Below, piece by piece: positions 35,607 to 43,598 of a DNA stretch of 64,000 nt (position 1 is its first letter; each line of letters starts with the position of its first letter). Both the position numbers and the translations under genes were made by a program. This stretch comes from Tenacibaculum holothuriorum (GTDB lineage Bacteria > Bacteroidota > Bacteroidia > Flavobacteriales > Flavobacteriaceae): contig NZ_LAPZ01000003.1 of assembly GCF_002120225.1 (NCBI RefSeq), forward strand, positions 248,001-312,000, read 5' to 3'. The notes beneath the pieces are model-generated. The model did no database searches and had not been told where the DNA came from. It saw only the letters and a list, made by a program, of their open reading frames with translations.

Positions 35607-36020
35607 CTATTTCTTTAAAACTATTCTATCTTTTTCTAATTCAATTCTTTTACTTTTATATAGATTTCCTACAGCTTTTTTAAAAGCTTTCTTACTCATT
35701 TGTAAATGAAATTTGATAGACTCAGGCGAACTCTTATCTGTTAATAACAAATAACCTTTCTCTTTTAATTTCGATAAAACTTTATCTACATCTTCATCGA
35801 TTACATTTCTAAAACCTTGCGGACGTAAAGACACATCAATCTTTTCGTCTTCCCTTATTTTTTTGATGTAACCAACAGTTCTAATCCCTTCTTCTAAATC
35901 TTTAAAGACTTCATTATTATATAACAATCCTTCATAAGATTCATTAATCAACACTGTATATCCTAGTGCGGTTTGAACTCCTATTATTAAATCAACCTTA
36001 TCACCTTCCTTTAATTCCAT
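35607..36020 (-). CDS. Short CvfB-like S1 / winged-helix RNA-binding protein
   Basis: The 137-residue protein has one S1-like OB domain (ELKEGDKVDLIIGVQTALGY, GLLYNNEVFKDLEEG, GYIKKIREDEKIDVSLRPQG). A winged-helix-like C-terminus follows (LKEKGYLLLTDKSSPESIKF, MSKKAFKKAVGNLYKSKRIE). This equals the C-terminal half of CvfB (~280 residues with additional S1 domains), so it is a short paralogue or a half-length family member, not obviously broken. Start is 1 bp from the menD stop; the two are probably cotranscribed. Confidence 0.85.
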   Translation of the reverse strand: MELKEGDKVDLIIGVQTALGYTVLINESYEGLLYNNEVFKDLEEGIRTVGYIKKIREDEKIDVSLRPQGFRNVIDEDVDKVLSKLKEKGYLLLTDKSSPESIKFHLQMSKKAFKKAVGNLYKSKRIELEKDRIVLKK

Positions 36021-36021
36021 C

Positions 36022-37668
36022 TTATAAGTTTTTAAAGTAGTTCTTTAAAACTACATCATTAATTTCTTTTGGAGTAAACACCTCCATTATTTTTGGCTGT
36101 TCAGATTCTGTATAGAAGCTGTTCAGCTCTTTTTCTAAAGTTACACTGTCTTTTACAGAGACATATTCAAAATTATACATTTTAGCTAAATGCTCTGCTG
36201 TAAGATTATGTGGAGTTTCAAAATATTCTGCAGCGTTTGTAGTTAAAGGCCCAGGAATAAATCTAAAAATCCCTCCACCAGCATTATTCAGTATAATTAT
36301 TCTGAAATTCTTCGGAATATTATTATTCCATAAGGCATTACTATCGTAGAAGAAGCTTAAATCTCCTGTGATAAATATAGTTTGCTCATCCTCTGCAAAA
36401 GCTGCTCCAATCGCTGTACTCGTACTTCCATCAATACCGCTCGTTCCTCGGTTACAGAATATTCTTAATGTTGGGTTTACATCAAATAATTGTGAATAAC
36501 GGATCGTAGAACTATTACTTATCTGTACCTGACTATTATCTGGAATAGTTTTTAGAACAGCTTCAAAAATTTTTAAATCTGAATATTCACAATCTAACAA
36601 ATACTCTTGATGCTTAATAGCTCTTTCTTCCTTCTTTTGTAACCATTTAAATTGATAATTACTATCTACTTTCTCAGTGAACTCTAAAAACTGATTTAAA
36701 ACCTCAACAGGATTCTCTCCAATAAATTCGTTTAAAGTAAAGTAAGTATCAAAAGCTCGTAATTTATCAATATGCCAATGATGCTTTGGTTGATATTTTC
36801 TTAAAAACTGCTTGATTTTTTTTGAAATTACCAATCCGCCTAAAGTTATTAAAACCTCAGGTTGTAATTCACTATAATCATCATTCGTAAGTGGAAATAT
36901 GAGTTTATCAATTGAATTGATAAACTTTGAATGATACAAATTAGAAGTAGTTTCAGTAAAAATTAAAGTAGATTCATCTTCTATATACTTTTCTAAGACT
37001 TCTTGCAATTCAACATCAGGATAATTACTTCCTACTAAAATCATTTTTTTAGTGGAAATATTCCAAATTGAAGCTAATTTTTCAAAATCTACAGATTGCT
37101 TTGTTTCATTCGCAATGGTAATAGGAAAGTCAAAAGTTTTTAACTCTTCTACGGTTTCATACAAAGGCTCATCAAAAGGAACATTGATATGTACGGGTCC
37201 CATTTTCTCTTTTGAAACTTGCAATGCTTCCGTTATTAAAGCTTTATTATTCTCAGTTTCTCCTTCAACTAAATTCGCTGAATATAAAATATGATTTTCA
37301 AACACATTTTCTTGACGAATAGTTTGTCCATCACCAACATCTATTAAATGTTTTGGTCTATCTGCAGAGATAACAATCAATGGGATTTGGCTATAAAAAG
37401 CCTCAGCAATTGCAGGATAATAATTCAACAAAGCAGAACCAGAAGAACACACAATGGCAACTGGTTTTCTTTTTTGTTGTGCGATACCCATAGCAAAAAA
37501 AGCAGCACATCGTTCATCAACAACACTTAGTGTTTCTATTGCAGGATGATTTGAAAACCCTATCGTTAATGGAGCGTTTCTTGATCCTGGAGAAATAACT
37601 ACGGTATCAATTTCAAATTGATGACATGCTGAAATTACGAGTTGTGCTAATTCTTTTTTTGGGTACAT
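36022..37668 (-). CDS. menD: SEPHCHC synthase (menaquinone biosynthesis)
   Basis: MenD is the thiamine-diphosphate enzyme that condenses 2-oxoglutarate with isochorismate. The 548 residues show the N-terminal Pyr domain (ISPGSRNAPLTIGF, VDERCAAFFAMGIAQ, VCSSGSALLNYYPAIAEAF, ISADRPKHLIDVGDGQTIRQ). The C-terminal PP domain has NRGTSGIDGSTSTAIGAAF and the ThDP/Mg motif GDLSFFYDSNALWNN. A CvfB-like gene follows one base after the stop. Confidence 0.97.
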   Translation of the reverse strand: MYPKKELAQLVISACHQFEIDTVVISPGSRNAPLTIGFSNHPAIETLSVVDERCAAFFAMGIAQQKRKPVAIVCSSGSALLNYYPAIAEAFYSQIPLIVISADRPKHLIDVGDGQTIRQENVFENHILYSANLVEGETENNKALITEALQVSKEKMGPVHINVPFDEPLYETVEELKTFDFPITIANETKQSVDFEKLASIWNISTKKMILVGSNYPDVELQEVLEKYIEDESTLIFTETTSNLYHSKFINSIDKLIFPLTNDDYSELQPEVLITLGGLVISKKIKQFLRKYQPKHHWHIDKLRAFDTYFTLNEFIGENPVEVLNQFLEFTEKVDSNYQFKWLQKKEERAIKHQEYLLDCEYSDLKIFEAVLKTIPDNSQVQISNSSTIRYSQLFDVNPTLRIFCNRGTSGIDGSTSTAIGAAFAEDEQTIFITGDLSFFYDSNALWNNNIPKNFRIIILNNAGGGIFRFIPGPLTTNAAEYFETPHNLTAEHLAKMYNFEYVSVKDSVTLEKELNSFYTESEQPKIMEVFTPKEINDVVLKNYFKNL

Positions 37669-37677
37669 ATGTTTAAG

Positions 37678-37713
37678 CTAAAAAATGTCATCTCGGAAAA
37701 CGAAATGACATTT
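37678..37713 (-). terminator. Intrinsic terminator of fsa
   Basis: AAATGTCATCTCG (37683-37695) / CGAAATGACATTT (37701-37713), one mismatch. On the minus strand the stem runs into a T-tract. It sits 24 bp past the fsa stop. Confidence 0.75.
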
Positions 37714-37737
37714 AGTATATAAAATCAACTATGTTGA

Positions 37738-38391
37738 TTAGTTTCCTTTTTTATAATCTGCTAAGAATTTCTCTAAACCGATATCTGTTAATGGATGCTT
37801 TAATAATCCAGAAATTGCACTTAAAGGTCCAGTCATTACATCAGCACCAATCTTCGCACAATCAATAATATGCATCGTATGGCGAACAGAAGCTGCTAAA
37901 ATTTCTGTATCAAACATATAGTTGTCATAAATCGTACGGATTTCTTCTATTAAGTTTAATCCATCTGTAGAAATATCATCTAAACGACCAATAAATGGAG
38001 ATACGTATGTTGCTCCTGCTTTTGCCGCTAATAAAGCTTGACCAGCTGAAAACACTAATGTAACGTTTGTTTTAATTCCTTTATCAGAAAAATACTTACA
38101 AGCTTTTACTCCATCAGCAATCATTGGTAATTTCACTACAATTTGTGGGTGCAAAGCTGCTAAAGCTTCTCCTTCTTTTACCATTCCTTCAAAATCAGTA
38201 GCAATTACCTCAGCAGAAACATCTCCATCAACAATTTCGCAAATAGCTTTGTAGTGATTAATAATGTTTTCTTCTCCTGTAATTCCTTCTTTAGCCATTA
38301 ATGATGGATTTGTTGTAACTCCATCTAAAATACCTAAAGCTTGTGCTTCTCTAATCTGATCTAAGTTTGCAGTATCAATAAAAAATTTCAT
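37738..38391 (-). CDS. fsa: Fructose-6-phosphate aldolase / transaldolase-like
   Basis: The 217-residue TalC/FSA-type protein has [47 protein letters not shown] with the Schiff-base Lys, [29 protein letters not shown] and [11 protein letters not shown]. Short (~220-residue) members are either fructose-6-phosphate aldolases or true transaldolases; in Bacteroidota they are often annotated as the pathway transaldolase. The exact activity cannot be settled from motifs. Confidence 0.93.
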   Translation of the reverse strand: MKFFIDTANLDQIREAQALGILDGVTTNPSLMAKEGITGEENIINHYKAICEIVDGDVSAEVIATDFEGMVKEGEALAALHPQIVVKLPMIADGVKACKYFSDKGIKTNVTLVFSAGQALLAAKAGATYVSPFIGRLDDISTDGLNLIEEIRTIYDNYMFDTEILAASVRHTMHIIDCAKIGADVMTGPLSAISGLLKHPLTDIGLEKFLADYKKGN

Positions 38392-38480
38392 GTAATATAT
38401 TTTGTTAAATAGTTGTGTTCGATTAATAGAATAATTTAAAAGGCAAAGATAAATACTATAAATATTAATTTAGTATTTCA

Positions 38481-38777
38481 CTAACTAAAAAGTTTTATCA
38501 CATCACCAACATTTGCTAAAATTATGTATGAGAACAAAAGAAACACACTTCCATTAATAATCATACCTACTACTTTATAGACTGTATTAGGTTCTTTTAA
38601 GCCTTTAAAAGACTGAATAGTTCCATACATAGATAAAAAACCTATTACAAATACCAACAGACCTACAATTACCAAAAAAATATCATTTCGATTATTTACT
38701 TTATACGCTAACATTAAGTAAATAATTATCAGTAATAAAATTATAATTCCTGAATAATATGATTTTTTAGAATTCAT
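38481..38777 (-). CDS. Small three-helix membrane protein, unknown function
   Basis: The 98-residue protein is mostly hydrophobic with three transmembrane segments (IIILLLIIIYLMLAYKV, IFLVIVGLLVFVIGFL and SVFLLFSYIILANVG), separated by short polar loops. No known domain. Its start is 1 bp after the SDR stop, so the pair is likely an operon. Confidence 0.75.
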   Translation of the reverse strand: MNSKKSYYSGIIILLLIIIYLMLAYKVNNRNDIFLVIVGLLVFVIGFLSMYGTIQSFKGLKEPNTVYKVVGMIINGSVFLLFSYIILANVGDVIKLFS

Positions 38778-38778
38778 T

Positions 38779-39579
38779 TTATAATTTATAATGATTCATT
38801 AGGAGTTTTTCATAAACTTTATCTGGCAATGCTCGTTTTAAAACAATTGAGAATTTCTCCATAAAAGCGCCTATTTTATAATGAATCTTCGGGTTCTTAG
38901 CTTCTATAATTTGTTCAATTACCTTTGCCATAATAATAGGATCTTTTCCCGAATCTACGTGTTCATCCATCAAAGCTAAATTTTCAGCGTATTTTTCTTT
39001 GTAAGCAGATTCTTCAAAAACAGGTGTATGATATCTTCCTGCTGCGATATTAGTTGCAAAATCTCCAGGAGCTGCGTTTACCACTCTAATTCCGAATTGT
39101 TTTACTTCCATACTCAACGCTTCGGTTACTAATTCTAAAGCTCCTTTACTTGCAGAGTAAATTCCTCTAAAAGGTAACCCCATATATCCTGCAATTGAAG
39201 TCGTATTGATTATTAATCCGCTTTTTTGAGTACGCATTGTTGGTAAAACTGCTTTCATCACTTCTATGGCTCCGAAGAAATTAGTTTCAAAATTCGCACG
39301 CATTTCATCGGTTGGTGTATCTTCAATCGGACCTGTAATTCCTTTTCCTGCATTATTAATTAATACATCCAACTTTCCTTCTTTAGTAACCACCTCTTCA
39401 ACTGCTTTTTGAATAGATTCTGGACAAGTTACATCTAAAGCTACCATAGAAAATGGAACAGATACATTTTGAGGATTACGACTCGTACCGTAAACTTTAT
39501 AGTTTTTAGTGTGTAAATAACTTGCAATAGACTTTCCTATTCCTGAAGAAGCTCCTGTTATTAAAACTACTTTCGACAT
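38779..39579 (-). CDS. SDR family oxidoreductase
   Basis: A 266-residue classical short-chain dehydrogenase/reductase. The start is taken as ATG 39579 (MSKVVLITGASSGIGKSIA), since the upstream in-frame ATGs add unrelated residues. The Rossmann TGASSGIG motif, NNAGKG, catalytic Ser in TTSIAGYMG, and YSASKGALE (YxxxK) are complete. The substrate is unknown; the C-terminal helix (FMEKFSIVLKRALPDKVYE) resembles SDRs annotated as acting on lipids or retinol-like substrates, which is weak evidence. Confidence 0.92.
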   Translation of the reverse strand: MSKVVLITGASSGIGKSIASYLHTKNYKVYGTSRNPQNVSVPFSMVALDVTCPESIQKAVEEVVTKEGKLDVLINNAGKGITGPIEDTPTDEMRANFETNFFGAIEVMKAVLPTMRTQKSGLIINTTSIAGYMGLPFRGIYSASKGALELVTEALSMEVKQFGIRVVNAAPGDFATNIAAGRYHTPVFEESAYKEKYAENLALMDEHVDSGKDPIIMAKVIEQIIEAKNPKIHYKIGAFMEKFSIVLKRALPDKVYEKLLMNHYKL

Positions 39580-39663
39580 TGGCATAATTTTAGACAAATA
39601 TCTAAAAGTTAACATCAATAAAAAAAACTTTAAACACTTATATTAGCACCTCAATATTGAACT

Positions 39664-41310
39664 ATGCAGAAAAGACACCTACCCCTTATTATTGCTATTT
39701 TTAGTACAATTGCTTCATTCTCTCAAACATCGTTGTTCGATCATAGCAAAACATTTACACGTCAAGACAGCCTTAGAGGAACGATTACTCCCGAAAGATC
39801 TTGGTGGGATTTAACCTATTATCATTTAGATATTTCAGTAAATCCAGATAAAAAATTTATTAAGGGTAAAAACACCATTCAATATAAAGTTTTAAAACCT
39901 CATCAGGTTTTGCAAGTCGATTTACAAAAGCCACTTCGTATAATAAAAGCTATTCAAGACGGAAAAGAATTAAAAGTAAAATCGGAAGGAAATGCACATT
40001 TTATTTATTTGAAAGAACCTCAAAAAGTAGGCACAGTAAATTCTATTGATGTGTATTATAAAGGACATCCAAAAGAAGCTATTAGAGCTCCTTGGGATGG
40101 TGGTTTTTCATGGAAAAGAGACTCAAACGGAAATCATTTTGTTGCTACTTCTTGCCAAGGTTTGGGAGCAAGTGTTTGGTGGCCAAATAAAGACCATATG
40201 TATGACGAGGTAGATAGTATGGCTATTAGCGTGCGCGTACCTGAAAACTTAATGAATATTTCTAATGGTAGATTGAGAAAAGTTGAAAAACACAAGGACA
40301 AAACTACAACTTATCATTGGTTTGTAAACAACCCAATCAACAATTACGGAGTTAATGTAAATATTGGTGACTATGTTCATTTTTCTGAAAAGTACAATGG
40401 CGAGGATGGAACCTTAGACATGAATTATTATGTTTTACGAGATAATTTAGAAAAAGCGAAAAAGCAATTCAAAGATGCTCCTAAAATGATGAAAGCTTTT
40501 GAGCATTGGTTTGGAAAATATCCTTTTTATGAAGACGGATTTAAGTTAGTAGAAGTTCCTTACTTAGGAATGGAACACCAAAGCTCGGTTACTTATGGAA
40601 ATCAATACAAGAACGGATATTTAGGTCGTGATTTATCTGGAACTGGTTGGGGGTTAAAGTTCGATTTTATTATTATTCATGAATCAGGCCACGAATGGTT
40701 TGCTAACAATATTACCAATATTGATATTGCTGATATGTGGATTCACGAAAGCTTTACCGCATATTCCGAAAGTTTATTTTTAGATTATTATTATGGTAAA
40801 AAAGCAGCTTCAGAATATGTAATTGGAACTCGTAGAAGTATTCAAAACGACATCCCAATTATTGGTCAGTACAATGTAAATTCTGAAGGTTCTGGAGATA
40901 TGTATTACAAAGGAGCTAATATGTTGCACACCATTAGAACTTTGATAAATGATGATGAAAAATGGCGACAAATTTTACGTGGATTAAACAAAGATTTCTA
41001 CCACAAAACAGTTACTACACAACAAGTTGAAAACTATATTATTGATAAATCTGGATTAGATTTAACCAAGGTTTTTGACCAATATTTACGTACAGTAAAA
41101 ATTCCAGTGTTTGAATACAAAATTGAAAACAGGAAACTATCATATCGTTGGAATAACGTAATCAAAGATTTTAATATGCCTATAAATATTTTAGTTGATG
41201 GAAAGACACAACAGTTAAAACCAACAACAAATTGGCAGATAAAAAAGGTAGATTCTAACTCGATTAAAGTTGATAAGAACTTTTATGTAAAGACAGAAAA
41301 AACGAATTAA
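39664..41310 (+). CDS. M1 family metallopeptidase
   Basis: A 548-residue secreted aminopeptidase-like enzyme with signal peptide (MQKRHLPLIIAIFSTIASFS). The N-terminal beta domain (WWDLTYYHLDISVNPDKKFI) precedes the substrate-anchoring GMEHQ block (VPYLGMEHQSSVTYGN). The zinc site is HESGHEW (HExxH), with the third ligand in WIHESFTAYSE 18 residues on, and a catalytic Tyr is probable in YYKGANML. It cleaves N-terminal residues or small peptides outside the cytoplasm. Confidence 0.95.
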   Translation: MQKRHLPLIIAIFSTIASFSQTSLFDHSKTFTRQDSLRGTITPERSWWDLTYYHLDISVNPDKKFIKGKNTIQYKVLKPHQVLQVDLQKPLRIIKAIQDGKELKVKSEGNAHFIYLKEPQKVGTVNSIDVYYKGHPKEAIRAPWDGGFSWKRDSNGNHFVATSCQGLGASVWWPNKDHMYDEVDSMAISVRVPENLMNISNGRLRKVEKHKDKTTTYHWFVNNPINNYGVNVNIGDYVHFSEKYNGEDGTLDMNYYVLRDNLEKAKKQFKDAPKMMKAFEHWFGKYPFYEDGFKLVEVPYLGMEHQSSVTYGNQYKNGYLGRDLSGTGWGLKFDFIIIHESGHEWFANNITNIDIADMWIHESFTAYSESLFLDYYYGKKAASEYVIGTRRSIQNDIPIIGQYNVNSEGSGDMYYKGANMLHTIRTLINDDEKWRQILRGLNKDFYHKTVTTQQVENYIIDKSGLDLTKVFDQYLRTVKIPVFEYKIENRKLSYRWNNVIKDFNMPINILVDGKTQQLKPTTNWQIKKVDSNSIKVDKNFYVKTEKTN

Positions 41311-41346
41311 ATTTAGTTTGTTTCTAAACTTAAAATTAACTAGCTT

Positions 41347-41403
41347 TTACTAACTTCATATATAACGAATTAAAATTCGGTATATGCGAGAATACGTTAG
41401 TAA
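41347..41403. other. attC-like palindrome ahead of lipoprotein gene
   Basis: TTACTAAC (41347-41354), 2-nt spacer, arm CATATATAACGAATT (41357-41371), 2-nt loop, arm AATTCGGTATATG (41374-41386), 9-nt spacer, GTTAGTAA (41396-41403). The outer boxes are exact reverse complements. Unequal spacers and R/L box order match a minimal attC of 57 bp. The outer box GTTAGTAA also matches the complement of TTGCTAAC behind the gene, 7 of 8. Confidence 0.7.
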
Positions 41404-41464
41404 CTATTACTCGCTCAAAATCTGAAATTTGAATAAGTCTCAAAGAAAATATTTACAAAACCAA

Positions 41465-41989
41465 ATGAAAGGTTCGAATAATATTAAGAAATTAATTTTG
41501 GTCATATTAGCAATATGGATTACTTCTTGCTCTTTGAACAATAAGACCATAATTGACGCTGACTTTGAAAAATTATTAGAAAATTATATTAAAAACAATC
41601 CTATACCGAAATATTTGGAATCAAATGTGAATGGAAAATTTGCAGTTCCATCTTACCATCTTTTTTTTGGAAAAAAAGAATCGGACTCAATTATTCAAAT
41701 TAAACTTCTTCCATTTTTAGTTAGTTTTAACCCACTAAATTCTGAAATTGACAACGAAGGAGAAGAAATTATTACAGAGGAAATTCCAAATGGTTATTTT
41801 AAATTTAAGGAAAATATAATAGTAGTTTTTGACGAAAACAATTTCGGAATAAACGTCATTAATAAAAATAAATTAATCAATAAAATTCCAGATAGTTTAA
41901 AATGGGATTTTGACAAGTATAATAATCATTTCAAAAGTAAATCGAATTATTACAATATATCAAAACAAAAAATTGAAATTATTGAATAA
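41465..41989 (+). CDS. Lipoprotein of unknown function in a cassette-like insertion
   Basis: A 174-residue protein. ATG at 41465 is chosen because it opens a lipoprotein signal (KKLILVILAIWITSCSLNN, lipobox ITSC), placing the mature Cys near residue 23; a TTG at 41429 would add 12 residues. The mature region is hydrophilic, has no recognised domain and is rich in Asn, Lys and Ile. The gene lies entirely between two attC-like palindromes, a sign of acquisition as a unit. Confidence 0.72.
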   Translation: MKGSNNIKKLILVILAIWITSCSLNNKTIIDADFEKLLENYIKNNPIPKYLESNVNGKFAVPSYHLFFGKKESDSIIQIKLLPFLVSFNPLNSEIDNEGEEIITEEIPNGYFKFKENIIVVFDENNFGINVINKNKLINKIPDSLKWDFDKYNNHFKSKSNYYNISKQKIEIIE

Positions 41990-41997
41990 AAAAACAG

Positions 41998-42130
41998 TTG
42001 CTAACACAGTATAAACTTTATTGCTGCTAAATTTTTCCTTCGGAAAAAAACGCAGGCACAAAGTTGTTTAATATTTTGCTTACTTTTAGCATAACAAAAA
42101 CGCAACAAAGCTTATACCAAAACGTTAGCG
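41998..42130. other. Large attC-like palindrome behind lipoprotein gene
   Basis: TTGCTAACA (41998-42006), arm GTATAAACTTTATTGC (42009-42024), ~77-bp inner region with its own hairpin (TTTTTCC-ttc-GGAAAAA around 42032-42048), arm GCAACAAAGCTTATAC (42102-42117), CGTTAGCG (42123-42130). The arms pair at 14 of 16 positions. Size (133 bp) and order are those of a long attC such as the Vibrio cholerae repeats, though the sequence is different. Confidence 0.7.
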
Positions 42131-42200
42131 AAAACTAAAATTTTTCTTCCAAAACAACTTTCAAACAACCGTAACATTTTTGTATCTTGCTCCACTGCTT

Positions 42201-43598
42201 ATGATACAATTTATATTAAATAATCAACTAATTAAAACATCTGCACATGCAGGTATAACATTACTTGATTTTATTCGAGATTACAAACAATTAAAAGGTA
42301 CAAAAATAGGATGTAGAGAGGGCGATTGTGGAGCTTGTACAGTTTTAGTTGGAGAATTAAAAGACAATAAAGTAACCTACCAAAGTAATACATCATGTAT
42401 TTCTCCTTTAGGAAATGCGAATGGTAAACATATTGTTACTGTTGAAGGAATTAATCTTCCTAATGAATTAAATACGGTACAAAAAGCCATGACCGATAAC
42501 TATGCTACCCAATGTGGCTTTTGTACTCCTGGTTTTGTGGTTTCTATGACTGGTTATGCTTTAGAAAATAATAAAGGAACCACTTGTAACGATGCTATTA
42601 GTGGAAATATTTGTAGATGTACAGGATATAAATCCATAGAAAAAGCTGGATTAGCGGTTGAAGAAAAACTACAAAACAAAGATGACAATCATCAAATAGC
42701 TTGGTTAATCAAAGAAGGTTTTGTTCCGAATTATTTTGACACTATTCCAGATAGGTTAGTACAACTTCAACCTAAAGCTTTTGAAAAAACAGGAGTTAAA
42801 GTGGCTAATGGTACTGATGTATATGTGCGCTATGCCGACCAAATGGCAGAAGAGGATGTACATTTATTAACCGATCAAAATGCACTAAAAGGTATTTCTT
42901 TTTCAGAAGGAGTATGCACTTTAGGAGTAAATACTACGGTTACTGAAATAGCAGAAAATAAAAGGTTACAAACTGTGTTTCCAAAACTAAATCAGTTTTT
43001 AAAATTAGTTTCTTCAGAACAAATTAGAAACATGGGAACTATTGGAGGTAATTTTGTAAACGCTTCTCCAATTGGAGATATGTCTATTTTCTTTTTAGCT
43101 TTAAACGCTACCTTGACTATTCAAAAAGAAGATGGAAGCCAAAGACAAATTCCTTTCCAAGCCTTCCATCAAAATTATAAAGTATACGATTTACAAGATG
43201 ATGAGATTTTAAAAGAAATTTCTTTTAAAGTACCTCAATCAAACGATAAATTCAACTTTGAAAAAGTAAGTAAACGTACACATTTAGATATTGCCAGTGT
43301 AAATGCTGCTGGAAGAATAACATCTGAAAACAATATAATTTCTGACGCCCATTTTTCTGTAGGAGGTGTGGCCGCTGTTCCTAAATACTTAACTAAAACC
43401 AATGAATTCCTTATTGGAAAAATGATCAATTCTGAAACGGTTAAAAAGGCAGAAGCAATTTTACAATCAGAGATTTCACCAATTAGCGATGTTCGAGGTG
43501 CTTCAGAATACAAACGTTTGTTAGCAAAACAATTGTTCTTTGCACACTTTATCGAATTATTTCCAAAGCAAGTTGAACTTAAAAAATTGATGGCCTAA
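42201..43598 (+). CDS. xdhA: Xanthine dehydrogenase small subunit
   Basis: This is the iron-sulfur/FAD subunit of xanthine dehydrogenase, which oxidises hypoxanthine and xanthine to urate. The start at ATG 42201 gives MIQFILNNQLIKTSAHAG, the usual N-terminus. It has a plant-type 2Fe-2S motif GCREGDCGACTVLVG, a second 2Fe-2S domain (TQCGFCTPGFVVSM, GNICRCTGYKSIEKAG), and FAD-binding ANGTDVYVRYAD and IRNMGTIGGNFVNASPIGD. ~465 residues. It overlaps xdhB by one base (TAATG). Confidence 0.96.
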   Translation: MIQFILNNQLIKTSAHAGITLLDFIRDYKQLKGTKIGCREGDCGACTVLVGELKDNKVTYQSNTSCISPLGNANGKHIVTVEGINLPNELNTVQKAMTDNYATQCGFCTPGFVVSMTGYALENNKGTTCNDAISGNICRCTGYKSIEKAGLAVEEKLQNKDDNHQIAWLIKEGFVPNYFDTIPDRLVQLQPKAFEKTGVKVANGTDVYVRYADQMAEEDVHLLTDQNALKGISFSEGVCTLGVNTTVTEIAENKRLQTVFPKLNQFLKLVSSEQIRNMGTIGGNFVNASPIGDMSIFFLALNATLTIQKEDGSQRQIPFQAFHQNYKVYDLQDDEILKEISFKVPQSNDKFNFEKVSKRTHLDIASVNAAGRITSENNIISDAHFSVGGVAAVPKYLTKTNEFLIGKMINSETVKKAEAILQSEISPISDVRGASEYKRLLAKQLFFAHFIELFPKQVELKKLMA

